This document shows, one piece after another, positions 47,097 to 58,914 of a stretch of 64,000 nt of DNA. A program made the translations under genes and the position numbers. A model generated the notes under the pieces. It had not been told where the DNA came from and searched no databases. It saw only the letters and a list, made by a program, of their open reading frames with translations. Position 1 is the first letter of the stretch. Each line of letters opens with the position of its first letter. The DNA lies in assembly GCF_022458985.1 (NCBI RefSeq), contig NC_061770.1, forward strand, positions 4,031,001-4,095,000. Reading direction: 5' to 3'. Source of the DNA: Mugil cephalus. Its lineage: Eukaryota > Chordata > Actinopteri > Mugiliformes > Mugilidae.

Positions 47097-48740
47097 TCTG
47101 CCCTCTTTCGTCTGTGACTGTCCACATTTAAAAAAAAAAAAAATCTTGTTTCAGGAAATGTGTCGTTTACAGGAGGTTAAATCTAAAGTTGACAAAACCA
47201 GTCTGAATTTAGCCTCTCTTGAGAACACTGTGTCTTAAACCTTGGCCTGAATCAGAAACTGAGAGAAAATAGGATAAAGATCAACATCAGGTATTAAACT
47301 TCAAATAAGCACAAAGTGAAAATTGTTCTTAAAGTCTTAGAACCTTGATGACGCTCTTATACAATAATAATGACAATAATAATAATGTCTTCAAATAGGG
47401 TCGTGTTTACTGTGCTAAGGAGAAGACTCTGTATGAATGCTATTCTCTTGTGGTATTCAGCCTCATAAGTGGAAAATCAACTCAGAGTTCACAAGTTGTA
47501 ACTTATTTGCTGGCCTATATAGAAATGGTGGATGTCAATGGTAACTTGTAATTTAGTTGTGTGGAGTCTTCTTTTGTCATATCCTAATATGTGTGAAGCA
47601 AGTTTCCTACAGTACTGGCTTCACCAATTACAGCTGCTGTTGCATTATAATTACTGTGAACTGTTTGACAATAACAATTGTAACAATTGCAAAATCTGAA
47701 GGAGAACTTGTTACAGATATCTCGAAGTTCCCCAAGAAAGCCCCGCATTCTTCTGTGGTAGAAGAGAAAATAAGAAACTCAGAGTGGCAGAGGCATCACT
47801 GAATGTAAAGACGCAACACCAGAAAAAGGATTTATGGTTGTCAACATCACACACCTGATCAAGTCAGGCTCATAATCTTACTGCTGTGTTTTCAGCAGAT
47901 CTTTAACACTTTGAGATGTTACCACCAAGACTGTTCGTGTTGTATCACATCATCATGTAAATAAATGTTAGATTTATGTGAGCCAATATATCACCATGCG
48001 GATGAAAAAGAGGAAGTCATTAGCAGTCTTAACTGTTGTTTCTGTTTCAGTTCTTGTAGCCATTGTTGTGAGTTTGGTTAACAATGTCGTGCCTCTGTGT
48101 TTCAAGACAACCAGGTGCATTATGCTGAAATAATTTCCTCAAATTCATGGGACAAATGTCCTTATGCCAAAACTTAGCATATCCTCCTCTAATGCATCAT
48201 AAAATGATGGGGTGATGACATCACATATCCAAGAGGTCGAACGTCAGCTTCATTACACTTTAACAGCAAAAAGCACTTTAAATAAAATCCTACAATTTTT
48301 AGTATAAATTATATGAGTCTGGACGAACATGGACACAAACTACAACTTGACTGCTTTCTCAAGGAACACAAATGTGAGGTGGTAATTCTTGTTTTGATTT
48401 GATTGAAAACACTGTTCATGACTAATTATTATTAATATTGTCTAGGGTCCAGGGTTGAATAGGTTCGCAAAAAAGTTTTTACTAATTCTTCGCCTTTTAC
48501 TGACTAGACTTGACACAGATGGATAAAGCTGTACACTTTTTATCTGACTGGACTGGTGGTTTCTCACACATATCATCCGCAATTATGTGTCATCTGCCAT
48601 AATATAAGGAAACAACAGAACGTGACAAACTGGAAGCAAGTTAGACTTGATTAAACTTGAATACAGTGACCTGAATAACACAGGATGATTAGCAGACAAG
48701 TCAACAATGTTTCAGCTTAAACAAACCTTCCTCAGGGTTA
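47097..48740. other. Upstream/intergenic region of receptor B
   Basis: AT-rich sequence with no recognised exon. It should include the receptor B promoter, but no clear TATA or other element stands out. Confidence 0.4.
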
Positions 48741-48744
48741 ACGC

Positions 48745-49040
48745 TGATGCCTCCCAGCGAGAAGGTCCAGGTTGAGTCCAGCTTGGGCTTTTCTGGGTAG
48801 AGTTTACATGTTCTCCCTGTGTCTATGTGGGTTTTCTCCGGGTACTCCGGTTTCCTCCCACCTCCAAAGACATGATCGTTAGTCTAATTGGTGACTCTAG
48901 ATTGACCCTTGGTGTGAGTGTGAGTGCCAATGGTTGTTTGTCTCTGTGTTAGCCATGTGATGGTGACCTGTCCAGTGTACCCCCTGGGATAGGCTCCAGT
49001 GACCCCCCGTGACCCTAGTGAGGATTAAGTGGTAGTAGAA
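48745..49040 (+). mobile_element. Common fish interspersed repeat
   Basis: Contains ACATGTTCTCCCTGTGTCTA, GGGTTTTCTCCGGGTACTCC, GGTTTCCTCCCACCTCC, GTGATGGTGACCTGTCCAG and GGGATAGGCTCCAGTGACC, in the order of a repeat seen in hundreds of fish loci. The class is uncertain. An inverted copy lies at 50.08 kb. Confidence 0.75.
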
Positions 49041-49860
49041 GAGCAGGTTAACATTGAAATGTCAATGTGGGATAGATTCTTCAGTCTGATTAAAATACTT
49101 ATTTTTAGAGATTCCAGCTTTTTATATCTGATCTGATAAAAGAAAACCCTTTCTCTCACCTTTATTGACAAGGGGGAGTCATGTTTTCTGGTGCGGCCCT
49201 CATTTATTCAGTAGTATATGCAAAGTTTCATACAGTTGTTTACAAAAACAAAACTTTTTAAAAGCAAAAAAAAATAAAAAATCCGCATTAATAATCATAT
49301 GCAATTCATTTTTTCCTCTATTGGTCCCAAATACATCAACTTAAAAACAGACAACCTATTATGTATTGTATAAAACACATGTGCAGCTACATCCACAACG
49401 AATCTACAACAGAGTATCTATATTTCTAAATATTTAAAAAGTAAGAAAATTAGATATGTATTTAATCCCAACAACAGTCTCCAATAACATTTGAAATATG
49501 GCTTTCCTCTGATTCTCTGAATATGGTAAAGAGACTGCTCTCATTTCTCTGATGTATTAAAGCTTAGGAAAGCAACAAAATAGACAGGTATATATGTGAA
49601 CACTGAATGTACGCTGTTAGACCGCTGATCGGTTATGTATCGCCACAGCAAGAATTGTGCGGCTTTGGGCGCCCCTTTTGGACACGTTTGGAAAATAGAG
49701 CAGTTTGCATATTTGGATCAGTCGAGATCTAATGAATACTTGCTAAGCTGCCACAGTGTGTGAGTTTATTCAGGTATGCGCAGTGAGAAACAATCTGGTT
49801 TGGGGCTATGAGATGATAAAGGGCAAAATGGGAAGCGCTGTATATACATCTATATATATA
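49041..49860. other. Spacer downstream of receptor C
   Basis: AT-rich sequence. No gene was recognised; the 3' UTR of receptor C probably extends into it. Confidence 0.4.
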
Positions 49861-49943
49861 TAAAAGTATTACTTTTAGTTTCCTGTCTTTGTGAACACAG
49901 TGTAGGTTGGGTCCTGGTCAGTAGTCTCTGAATTGAGGCTGTG

Positions 49944-50000
49944 TTAGATGGAGTCTTCTTGTTTGTAGGCTGGGGTCAAGTTCTCATATGTGTCAGATAT
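49944..50000 (-). CDS. Receptor C last exon with premature TAA
   Basis: Acceptor TATTTTCAG|ATA, phase 0. ISDTYENLTPAYKQEDSI, then TAA at 49944-49946. Downstream the same frame is open to the next TAA at 49875-49877 (HSLNSETTDQDPTYTVF and so on), matching the layout of receptor B's tail. Confidence 0.82.
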   Translation of the reverse strand: MSDTYENLTPAYKQEDSI

Positions 50001-53000
50001 CTGAAAATAAACCATGAACAACATCAGTTCCGAAAACCAACAGAAGTCGGGGTAACACAACATCTCATCTTCTGCTGCCGCTTAATCGTCACTAGGGTCG
50101 CGGGGGTTTCTGGAGCCTATCCCAGCTCGCATCGGGCGAGAGGCGGGGTACACCCTGGACAGATCGCTAGCCTTTAGCAGGGCTGACACCGAGACACACA
50201 ACAACTCACACTCACACCTAGGGTCAATTCAGAGTCACCAATTAGCCTAACAAGCATGTCTTTGGAAGTGGGAGGAAAGCGGGGTACCCGGAGAAAACCC
50301 ACACACAGGGAGAACATGCAAACTCCACCCAGAAAGGCCCGAGCTGGGCTCGAACCCTCCTCGCTGTCAGGCATCAGCGCTAACCACCAAGCCGGAGGGG
50401 GAGCTCATATTTGCATAAAGAAAGAGTAGATCACACTAGATAAACACCAGAGGAGAGGGAAAAGATTGACGTCACAGTTGTTCATCAGAGGAGCACACAG
50501 TAATGTTACATTACAGCTGATGTTACCACTTGAACATTTTGTTCACATGACTTCCCATGAACTCCCACACACAGGGAGTTCCATTTGAAGGCGTCAACCA
50601 TATTTTATTTGCAAGTACAGCCTCTATACAACAGAATAAATAAAGAAAAAACTAAATAACATTTGAATATTGAATTGATTGAATATTCACTTCAATAAAT
50701 CAACAGATGTGCACTGTCTGAAGTTTTAAGTTGCACATTCAATGTTTCTACTGAACGTAGAGGTTTAGACACCATGCAGCGAAGACTTACCGTCATATAC
50801 ATGTTGTCTAGAGTTATTCTGGTGCTCAAACTAGAGTTCCTCTTTCTCTTCCAAATGTAAAGAAGAAGCAAGGAAACAGCCACCAAGAAAGCAGAAGTCA
50901 TACATATGACCACAGGCAGCATATAAACTGGATGGTGAACTTCATGAGAGAATGCTGAAAATCAAGGAAAAAATAAGAGAGGGTTAAAAGCTGCTAAACG
51001 CCTTTATTTAAGGAAGACAAAACTACTAGAACTATGATCTCAAGTGTACACATACAGCAGAAACATTGTTTACTTCCCTTGACACCTCCAATGAACGTAA
51101 GAAAATCCAATTTCAGTCAATCATACTGTATGTATTGCTTCTTCAATAAAATCTAATGAGTTTCACAAATTACATAGTCCCTAATAAAAGTAATAAACAA
51201 AAACAAAACATATTCTCAATATATATTTTAATCTGTTTAATTGTCCAACTGTATTGATTTGAGTGGAAACAGAACATTTTTTCTTAGGGAGGTGTTGCTA
51301 GGTGTAATTTTAATGTTAATTTTAATGTGTAATTTTAAAATTACTCATAGTCTCTGAAAACACAAAGAAATTATTGTTAAAGATGAGGTTGAGCAGAAAG
51401 CTGCAATACAAACACCACACCACACATCACCTGTACCTGAAAGCTGGTCCGTGGTTTTAGGGAAAACTGTGGCTGATGTTGTAAAAGGTTGGTGAGTCAA
51501 GCTGGGTTTGGAAGTGGTTGAAGCTGTGAAAACACATATTTATTCCAAACTTAAATGGAGACAGCTGATGAGAGAAATTTCTGTAGCAGATATCACAACA
51601 AATTATTACCAAACATTCATTAAAATAGTAAATTCCCTTTTGTTGACTTTACAAATAGTATAGTCGTGGCATCCACTGAAATCATATAAACTCTAATATT
51701 AATTTATATTTTTTATTATATATACTGTATAGCATGTCGGATGTGAACATTTTTGAAGGCATGAACCCCATAGAGGCAGAGGAGTTGTGCACAGACATAT
51801 TAAATGTGGACTATGAAGTAGTAGATAAGTGTCTTTGAGTAAATGGATGATGACTGCTTTCTTTTACTTAAACAAAGTCAGAGTGCTGCAGTATGATGAA
51901 TATGTCAGTTCAAATGAGTCAGTGCCACACTAACACACACACACACACAGACACACAAAAAAATATTAGCCTTTGTTAAAGATGCGATTGAAGAGAAAGA
52001 TGTTAATTAGCTGCAAGACAAACACTACACCAGGACCTGTACCTGAAAGCTGGTCTGTGGCTTTAAGGGAAACTGTGGCTGGTGTTGTAAATGGTTGGTG
52101 AGTCCAGCTGGGCTTGGAAGTGGTTGAAGCTGTGAAAACACATTTTAATTCCATACTGAAATGGAGAGAAATGAGCTTCTGCATTGGATATCACAACAAA
52201 TTATTAACAGAAAATTCCCTTTTGCTGATTTTACAAAAACATTTTATGAATTTATATAAAGCCGTGGCATCTGTGGAATTCATATTACTCATTCACATTT
52301 TTATGATAAATATTCCTGGATGCCTCAACCCACAGAACCCTTTTGTGTTTGTAAGCATGGTGACATTGGGTGGGGCTTAGCTGGAGGCAAAACTATTTCA
52401 AGGAATATGTTAGCGTGCGTTACGTTAGAGTTCTTTATCTGAATATGTAATCACTTGCCTGGACTGAGTGTGTTACTTGAAAAAGTTTACATTAATAGAA
52501 GGGACCAAATCTGCCGACAAGTATGTAACAACACAACTGACGCAGGGCTGACAGGATTACCTTCTGTGCAACTGCCAGACATTTGATAGAGAAACCAAAC
52601 GTATAGACTAAAGACAAAATGAGGACATATACATATTTACATGCCTATAATTATGTCATGAACAAGACCTAACTTACAGAGATTTAACAGATTACTGTTT
52701 TGTTGTGTGAGTTCAACCTACTTAGTGGCTAACACACATGTCAGACTAGGGTTTTTTTGATGCAAGCATTTCCTTGTTCTGTTTAACCACAAGTTTCTTT
52801 GATCTTTTTGACTAAAGTTTGGAGCGCCTCCAATTTTGGCACGCTGCAAGACAGCAAGATGACATTTTGATAACAGTATAATTAAATATTAGATCTCTCT
52901 CTTTTAGTAAATGGATTTATAACTAATCATCAGATTAATCTAATTTCTTTAACCAAAACATGGCTGAAGCAGTCAGTTCAAATGAGTGGTAGCAAATTTC

Positions 53001-56000
53001 CACTGTTTTAGTCATTAGTCCTAAATCTTCAACTCATTTGAAGGCCTTACTCTCACATCCACGTTAAGAGTTTTTCTTTTTCTTAAGGATGAGATTAGCA
53101 GAGATATGTCTCTGCTAGATGAAGCTACAGCAGGTATGGAAACATTCTGTAAGCTAAGGATGCTTTCAAAAACATTTTAATATAATAATTGTTTATTTTG
53201 ATCAATTTACAAAATACGAAATGAGCGAACAAAAGAAAAATTTAAATCACATCAATGTTTGGTGTTACTACCCTTTGCCTTCAAACCAGCATCAATCCTT
53301 ATAGGTACACTAGCACAAAGTCAGGGATGTAGGATGGTAGACGCAGTGGTTGGGCCAAGGAAACTTGGTGCAGCAGATGAAAAACACATCAACATTATTT
53401 CCCTTCCGAACTGGAAGATGTCCAGCAGAGCCATCAGCTCAGAACTGGCAGAAACCCATGGGACCCAAGTACACCCATCTACTGTCTGGAGAAGTCTCAA
53501 AATCCGAACCTCTGACATGGAAACAAGGCCAACAGACTCAACTATGTACGAAAACATAGGAACTGGAGTCAGAAAAATGGCAGCAGATGCTCTGGATGGA
53601 TGAGTTAAAATATGAAATATTTGGTTATAGCAGAAGGCAGTTTGTTCATTGAAGGGCTGGAGAGTGTTATAATAATAAGTGTCTGCAGGCAACAGTGAAT
53701 CATGGTGGAGGTCACTTGTAAGTTTGGGTCTACATTTCTGGAAATGGAGTTGGGGGTTTGGTCAGGATTAATGGTGTCCTCAATGCTGAGAAATACAGGC
53801 AGATAGGTGGCCGAAGTGAGGCCTGCGATCCCTGCTGAACTTCAGAAGAAGTGCCGCGGTTGCCAGGCTGGAGTCTGTATTCACGGGGAGCGTGAGGTAT
53901 ATGGTGGCAGAATGGATGGACTGTGTGCACTTGATGGGACCCAGAGGGAGTGTGCCATGAGAAGGGCTTTGCATGCCTGGTTCATACCAACCACGGTACG
54001 TCTGTGTACTCTATGGGTTGACACACTCAGCGGACAAGGAAACACCATGCGATGACACGATCCATGCAACTGTTGCTATGCAACTGGCTAGACAACCACA
54101 TCATCTTGGCCACTGTTTTTGCCAACTACTTGCTAATTCAGTAAATTTGTTTATTTTGCTAGATGATAATTTTAATCTAATCTTAGCACTGATCTTAACA
54201 TCATATAGCGTGTCTGAGATTACATGAAGAGACTTGAGGAAGATTTGAGGAATTTGAGGAAGATTTGAGGAAGCCTATATCCACAGAAGATCTGTAGTTA
54301 GTTCTCCAAAGATGTTTGGAACAAGTGTACTTAGCTGAATTGATTCTGTCGTGAAGGCAAAAATCTGGCAGAAAATATCTATTAACACATTCATAGTTTA
54401 CAGCATTTTTTCACACCTGCCTACATGTTTTTGTACAGTACTGTATATACACACACACAGATGGATGTCTTGGCTTGTCACACTCACCATCTATGAGACT
54501 GATCTCAAAATCCCTGAAGGAATCTGGAGACAAAGGTGTGCCTAAACCACACCTGTATCTTCCTGCGTCGGACGCGGTCAGCTGTGTGATGGTCACAAAC
54601 AGAGCTACAGAATTTTGCCCAGATCCTTCTTCATATTCACTGATGTATCTGCCACTCTGAGCTCTGACATCGGTTGTCTCAATGAGAATGTCTCCTTCTT
54701 GACACTTTCTCTTACAGAAGAACTTTGCACTTTTAGACATACTGAAGTGACAAAACACTCTCAGATCTTTTCCTTCAGAACCCCTGTGGATGGCTATTTC
54801 TTCTTTGACATGGCTGGAGCTTGTATTCTGCACTGAAAAGATACACAATTAATAATGAAGATTTGCAGTCTAGTTAAGAATCATTCTTCATAGAAATGCA
54901 TTAACACGATTCCAAGAAGCCCCCTGGAAACTGACCATTTTCACCATGTTTGACATTATGGAGGAGAAAAGACTACAGTAACTTCCTTCTGTCAGTGAGC
55001 TTCTGGTGGGGGTCTCAGACTTCTTTTCTTTATAATTATATGTTCATTTGCCCCAGCGATCATCGTCAAATGCATTCTGAAGAAACTGCTTGGATGAGTG
55101 TTGAAACCTTTTCAAGAACCTATGCAAATTAAGATGTCCTTGGCTCACCATTTTTTGAATAGGTTCCTCTTTCGCCTTTTGTTTTATCTATTCTATTTTA
55201 TTTTTGTCACCCTGAAGTGAAACCTAGCTCCATGCTTTTTGTTGCAGTGATTTGTTCACATGACTGCATGGATCTCAGGGACAATTGGCTTGTATCATAG
55301 TGTCACAGGCCACCAGATGTTATATAATTATAATTATTATTATTGTATTTTCCACCTTTCACACCAACCTACTCTGCTGGATGCCAGAACAGAATGTAGC
55401 ATAAATGTAGAAACACAATTACATTACAGAATATAAACATCTATCTAAATTTCAGGACTGGATTAAAAAAAAAAAAAAAAAAAATCTTCCTCAGTTTGTA
55501 ATAATGGTCCTATGATTAAAAAGAAAGTATTTGGATTTTGATGGTATCATAGTTTTGTACCACAGGAAGAGCTCAATGACAATACATATCATTAGACATA
55601 TATATCAGCTTTTATAAAGAAACTCACCATCAATGACTTTGACATCAAAGTCCACATATCTATTTGGAGTCAAAGGACTGCCCATACCACACCTGTACCG
55701 TCCTGAGTCAGATTTGGTCAGTTGCATGATGGACACAGTCAGAAATGCTTTTCCTGTTGTTCTGTGTTCGTATTTGAGGCTGTATTTGTCGCTCCCACTG
55801 CTGTTTTGGTTTGTTTCAATCAGGATGTCTCCATCTTTACATTCTCTCCTACAGAAGAATTTTGTGCTTCCAGAGGGGGACATGTAGCATATAACAGATG
55901 AAGTTTTTCCTTCAGTCCCAGAAAACACATTTATGTTTGCACTGACGAGCCCAGTGTCTCCACCCCAGAGTGCTGCTGAAGAGATAAATAGTGAAAACTG

Positions 56001-56548
56001 TTGATGAGAGTTTCCTTCATTGTGGCAAGCCACTGATTAATTGATCAGTGATCCACTCCAGCTCGTCATTTAAATAGGCTAGCGCAACGGTTCTCAAAAT
56101 GGGTTCCCCAAGCCTCAGTTTGGGGGTCCGCAAAATAATTAGTAATAAATAATAAATAAGTTATGTCATAAAAAAAGGGCATAATTACATGTAGCTGTGC
56201 CAATAAAACAAACATATTAAACCAATTATTCCCTCCTGCATTAGCTTTGGGTCAATAAAAAGTCTGATATGATTGTGACACCACGTAAATCTGTCACACG
56301 TCTCTCTCCTGTATCTGTCGCTTAACTCATGAGGTACTTGCCACACAGCTCCCATGCTGCTAAGTATTTCTTGCTTGCAACAATGGACAAATAATATATA
56401 TCCAAATTATCCAAAATAATATAGACTTAACTGTAGGGGATCTCAATCAAATCAGTAAATACACACAATGCAGTATGAACCGCAGGATTTAACTGGAAAT
56501 ATCCTCACCTGAGAGAAAGCAGAAGAGCAGAATGTGGTGGATATTCAT
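49944..56548 (-). CDS. Receptor C: CD300/pIgR-like receptor, two V domains, tail truncated at the ITIM tyrosine
   Basis: Minus-strand exons: signal 56509-56548, V1 55628-55975, V2 54488-54832, stalk 52043-52129, stalk 51437-51523, transmembrane plus tail 50791-50954, last 49944-50000. They total 1128 nt, 375 residues, all phases consistent. Signal MNIHHILLFCFLS. Both V domains keep the core and second cysteine pairs (FFCRREC, FFCKRKC) and the SDSGRYRCG or SDAGRYRCG motif. The two stalk exons are near-copies. The membrane helix is followed by YIWKRKRN, then tyrosines DNMYMT and SDTYENL. The frame ends EDSI-TAA; where receptor B has EDSLY, this has TAA. The frame then stays open for 22 further codons with DQDPTY, so the tail has probably been shortened recently. 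Confidence 0.85.
50083..50398 (-). mobile_element. Common fish interspersed repeat (inverted copy)
   Basis: Contains TGGAGCCTATCCCAGCTCGC, GGCGGGGTACACCCTGGACA, CACCAATTAGCCTAACAAGC, GGTACCCGGAGAAAACCCAC and GGGAGAACATGCAAACTCC. It is the complement of the copy at 48.75 kb. It lies in the last intron of receptor C. Confidence 0.8.
50791..50954 (-). CDS. Receptor C transmembrane exon fused with juxtamembrane tail
   Basis: 55 codons, phase 1 in, 0 out. YMLPVVICMTSAFLVAVSLL then LLYIWKRKRN, then a tail ending DNMYMT. In receptors A, B and D this stretch is two exons, so here the intron is absent or the small exon was replaced. Confidence 0.8.
51437..51523 (-). CDS. Receptor C stalk exon 2 (duplicate)
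   Basis: 29 codons, phase 1-1. ASTTSKPSLTHQPFTTSATV followed by FPKTTDQLS. Differs from stalk exon 1 by a few residues. Confidence 0.82.
52043..52129 (-). CDS. Receptor C stalk exon 1
   Basis: 29 codons, phase 1-1. ASTTSKPSWTHQPFTTPATV followed by SLKATDQLS. Thr/Ser/Pro-rich, likely O-glycosylated. Confidence 0.82.
53145..54457 (+). mobile_element. Tc1-like transposon with foreign central segment
   Basis: The left part has AAATCACATCAATGTTTGGT and CTAGCACAAAGTCAGGGAT. The frame at 53.40-53.50 kb reads WKMSSRAISSELAETHGTQV then HPSTVWRSL, a Tc1 transposase HTH segment. Degraded transposase follows to ~53.80 kb (AATGGAGTTGGGGGTTTGGT). The right part (from 54215) has GAGATTACATGAAGAG, CCACAGAAGATCTGTAGTTA and CACACCTGCCTACATG...ACAGTACTGTAT, the terminus. 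Between 53.80 and 54.19 kb unrelated, LINE-like sequence replaces the catalytic region. The element ends ~33 bases from the donor of receptor C's V2 exon. Confidence 0.78.
54488..54832 (-). CDS. Receptor C V-set domain 2
   Basis: 115 codons, phase 1-1. VFCHFS, KFFCKRKCQEGDILIETTD, SGRYISEY, LFVTITQLTASDAGRYRCG, FRDFEISLIDG. Donor GATG|GTGAGT. Confidence 0.9.
55465..55484. repeat. Poly-A tract (~20 bases)
   Basis: A run in the intron between the signal and V exons' downstream side (V1-V2 intron). No retroposon body is recognised. Confidence 0.7.
55628..55975 (-). CDS. Receptor C V-set domain 1
   Basis: 116 codons, phase 1-1. VICYMSPS, KFFCRRECKDGDILIETN, DKYSLKY, FLTVSIMQLTKSDSGRYRCG, VDFDVKVIDG. 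The acceptor has two overlapping AGs (TTCAGCAG); the first keeps phase and is used. Confidence 0.9.
56080..56170. mobile_element. hAT-type MITE fragment
   Basis: GCAACGGTTCTCAAAATGGG and TTTGGGGGTCCGCAAAAT resemble a hAT MITE end (GGTTCTCAAA.TGGGG). Only one end is seen. Confidence 0.4.
56509..56548 (-). CDS. Receptor C signal-peptide exon
   Basis: MNIHHILLFCFLS plus one base, donor CTCAG|GTGAGG. Almost identical in design to the receptor A signal exon. Confidence 0.87.
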
Positions 56549-58910
56549 TCTGTATTTGATCCAGATGGAGAATCACTCAACTGTCCACTTCACTCGCTCC
56601 GGTCAGACAGAGAGGATGCTGTTTCAGTTCGAAATTTACAGCCTCAGCCTTCTTGTCTTCCTCTTTCTCTTGGTGCTATGAGACTGTGTGGTGCCCAACT
56701 AAACCACAATATGTTGATGATTATTTTATTCTGGGAGCAATATGACTAGAGATCATATTGAATCATTAACAAAAGCAGCAATGTATTGAAGTGCATTGTC
56801 CAGCTGTAATTAAATCAGGGAGCTCTACCACAAAGTTAGTTAAAGTAAGAGACTGAAAGGTTAAAAATAGTTTGGTTCCTCTTTGATCTCTTTCACATGC
56901 TGACATGATTCTGCAGTATCACTGCATATCTTAAATGACTCACTTAAGAAACAGTGTTAGTTTAATGTTAATATGACGAATGCAGTAACATTTTACAGTC
57001 TTTATCTTAAGACTAAACACACTTTGTTTGCATTAGGAAATTGTGTGTTCGGCCCATGGACAGTTAATTACAGCATCTTTCCATAAAAAGTCTGTCACAT
57101 TAGTATGGGCAATATGTTGGAAAGCATTATCTGTATATGTGAAGTGGGGCATGTTCATAAAGGTTACTCGAATTTGAAAAGATGCAGCAGAGTGTGAGAA
57201 GAGGAGTCTGATCACTTAGCTCAGCATGGATGGACACATATAGAGCTGGTGTCTGTAGCTTATGACCACATGCTGTCACAGTCTCTGTGTCTGTGCTGGA
57301 AAGAAGATGAGTTTCATGGAGCCACAAAAAGAGTCAGTGAGACAGATTCACAAATACTTAAGAGTGTTTCAGTTGTTTCTTCTGAGCTACTGACAGAGGA
57401 ACATGACATTCCTGCTCACTAACAAGACATAAAGGGTTCATTCGAAACTAATATACTGTAGCTGCTCTAGAAGCTTGATGAAATAATAGTCCTCAGGTTA
57501 TATCTGAAAACCTCCTTTGTTAGCTGTAAATATGAATACTGCAAGGCGTTTGTGTGCAAGAGCAATAACACAAACACTGTTGATGTATGTAAGAGCAGAC
57601 TCACTTTTGGTAACTTGTTATTAGTGAGCAACTTGAGGGTTACAACATAGGAGGCCAGGAAACAGAGTTACAAAATAAGTAAATGAAAAATGGCCAAAGG
57701 CAAAAAGGTGACAAACTGAGAAGTTGTCTAAAAAAAGTATGTGTTTTTGCTGATGGGAAGTTTTGATGTGTTAACTATTTTACACCAAGCAGCATCAATG
57801 AAGAAGTGCCAAAAACACTTCCTCAACTGATCAAGTCTGACTTCACAGAACTGAATTTCCAACCTTACAATAGGCGAAACATGATGAAAACTGTGCAATT
57901 GTCCATATAACACTAATTTAAATATATGGATACTTCCAGGTTTGGTCAAGAAAACTGCCGTGTGCTGGTCTGTGCTGGCAGTTGAACAAGTATTTACACT
58001 AAACACAGTTGAGGCACGGTTATAAAGGGTGTTTTCTTCTACCCTCCAGTTTCAAGTTAATGTTCCACATATTTCACCACAATTCAAAGTTCTATTTTTT
58101 ATTTTTTTTTTATTTTAAGAAAATGCAGTGCAACCTCTTAGGTACCAGTGATAAGCTCATTGCTTGCGATATACCGCAATTAATCTGAGAAAGCAAAACT
58201 GGCTTTGTGGAAACTGTTCACTGGCCAAGTGTCTGGACAAACAAGTGAACTCAAGGGCAAAACAGAGAACTTAAAAACTCCTCTTAAACTTTTGCCAAAT
58301 GTCTCTGAGCCCTGTTTTCGGGTGTGAGTCTTACATGGAATTTAACCTATTAAGACAGTTTCTTCCAACCGCAGATGCTGCATTGCGGTCTGAATGGGTT
58401 CTGGGGTCATGTGCTTTCATGATATGAAACCGTTGCTTTCTTTAGATCTCTGAGACGCCCACTTAACTAGTCATGAAGAAATTCCTATGAAATACGATAA
58501 GGCCATGCTTTCTGTGAAGGCTGAACTCAGTGATTTCACTTATCAACAACATTGGTTGATTTTTTGAATGAATGAATCGATAAATGGCTATGGATAGATA
58601 AAAAAGTGATCACTGAGGAATGTTTGTTGATTGCAGAGCCAAACCCCTGGATGGATGTCCAGAAATACTATATCAACAATTAAAGAGAAGTCTATGCATT
58701 GCCTTTCCATGAGTTGAAAAGCAAAAATCATAAAATGTTTAATGTGACAACATTTAACTACACTGTTTCTTACCCACTGAATGGATCAACTCAAGCATCA
58801 TTCCAATAATCGCAATGGCTATTATTTACCTGTATATTAGCTTGCATTCTATCCTGAACTCAGTTTGCTAAATGTCATTGTTAATGTCAATGTTAACGGT
58901 ATACATATTC
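56549..58910. other. Left part of the intergenic region between divergent receptors C and D
   Basis: No exon was recognised. The receptor C promoter should be here. Upstream of its ATG are GAGAAAGAGGAAGAC (PU.1-like purine box, coding strand) and AACTGAAA (IRF-like, 56622-56629). Both are suggestive only. Confidence 0.4.
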
Positions 58911-58914
58911 AATA

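Larger units (their letters stand above)
51400..52235. repeat. Tandem duplication carrying the receptor C stalk exon
   Basis: Two units of ~270-290 bases, at about 51400-51670 and 51965-52235, align through exon and both flanking introns. Shared stretches are CACCTGTACCTGAAAGCTGG-type exon ends, TTGGTGAGTC, GGAAGTGGTTGAAGCTGTGA, GATATCACAACAAATTATTA and AATTCCCTTTTG. The spacer between the units has a short CA run near 51.93 kb. Confidence 0.85.
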
